DNA of 64,000 nt from Rhodanobacter sp. C03. Its GTDB lineage: Bacteria; Pseudomonadota; Gammaproteobacteria; Xanthomonadales; Rhodanobacteraceae. The notes beneath the pieces are model-generated. The model did not search any database, was not told the DNA's origin, and saw only the letters and a list, made by a program, of their open reading frames with translations. Positions 63,468 through 64,000 of this stretch are shown here, in pieces. Position 1 is the stretch's first letter; every line of letters starts with the position of its first letter. The position numbers were made by a program, and so were the translations under genes. The DNA is taken from contig NZ_MUNT01000002.1 of NCBI RefSeq assembly GCF_002001175.1, forward strand, positions 1 to 64,000, read 5' to 3'.

Positions 63468-64000
<533 letters not shown>

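Overview
The window looks like a chromosomal segment of a high-GC gammaproteobacterium of the Xanthomonadales, most likely family Rhodanobacteraceae (Rhodanobacter/Dyella/Luteibacter type). The reasons are the conserved block tRNA-Ser(GCU)-csrA-alaS-recX-recA-pncC-mutS, a lexA2-imuA-imuB-dnaE2 mutagenesis cassette, a TPP-riboswitch-controlled TonB receptor followed by a PnuC-type transporter, and two copies of an intergenic REP family containing GGAGCGGCTTCAGCCGCGA. Genus assignment is inference from gene content only.

Positions 1-21028 look accessory. From left to right they hold: a radical-SAM enzyme with a possible small upstream ORF; a short tyrosine recombinase; two secreted beta-propeller proteins, one fused to eight RCC1 repeats; and a DNA-damage island. 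In that island lexA2-imuA-imuB-dnaE2 runs leftward and mrfA-mrfB (helicase plus DEDDh exonuclease) runs rightward, from a shared intergenic region with a perfect LexA2-type operator. Next come an oriT-like region, a MOBQ-type MobA/MobL relaxase and a convergent operon of four ATGA-coupled genes ending in a DUF3987-like protein. The segment closes with a free-standing tRNA 3' end (T arm, acceptor strand, CCA) followed by a terminator. This is what integration into a tRNA gene leaves at the far end of an island, so the left end and the intact tRNA probably lie outside the window.

Positions 21445-45610 are mostly core: tRNA-Ser, csrA, alaS, recX, recA, pncC and mutS; a lipoprotein esterase whose Shine-Dalgarno lies in a perfect hairpin; catalase; hslR between two duplicated CheY-like regulators; and an AEC transporter. 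A thiamine salvage locus follows (APH-fold kinase, TPP riboswitch, TonB receptor, PnuT). Then come a DUF4124 protein, two lipoproteins, a DUF885 protein and an M19 dipeptidase.

Positions 45697-52332 form a defence island. An EcoRII-type restriction-modification set (dcm with an N-terminal HTH, a 91-residue unknown, vsr, EcoRII-like nuclease) faces an unrecognised three-gene operon encoding a GHKL ATPase and two proteins of unknown family, with every junction coupled by ATGA. This operon is the best candidate for an undescribed system in the window.

Positions 52515-64000 are housekeeping and metabolism: PEP-mutase/isocitrate-lyase family protein, YCII protein, soluble aldose dehydrogenase, htpG, htpX, gluQ, acetoacetyl-CoA reductase, tcdA, a CXXCH cytochrome, DUF962 protein, pirin and a truncated old-yellow-enzyme gene. 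REP pairs and other palindromic repeats lie in several of the gaps.
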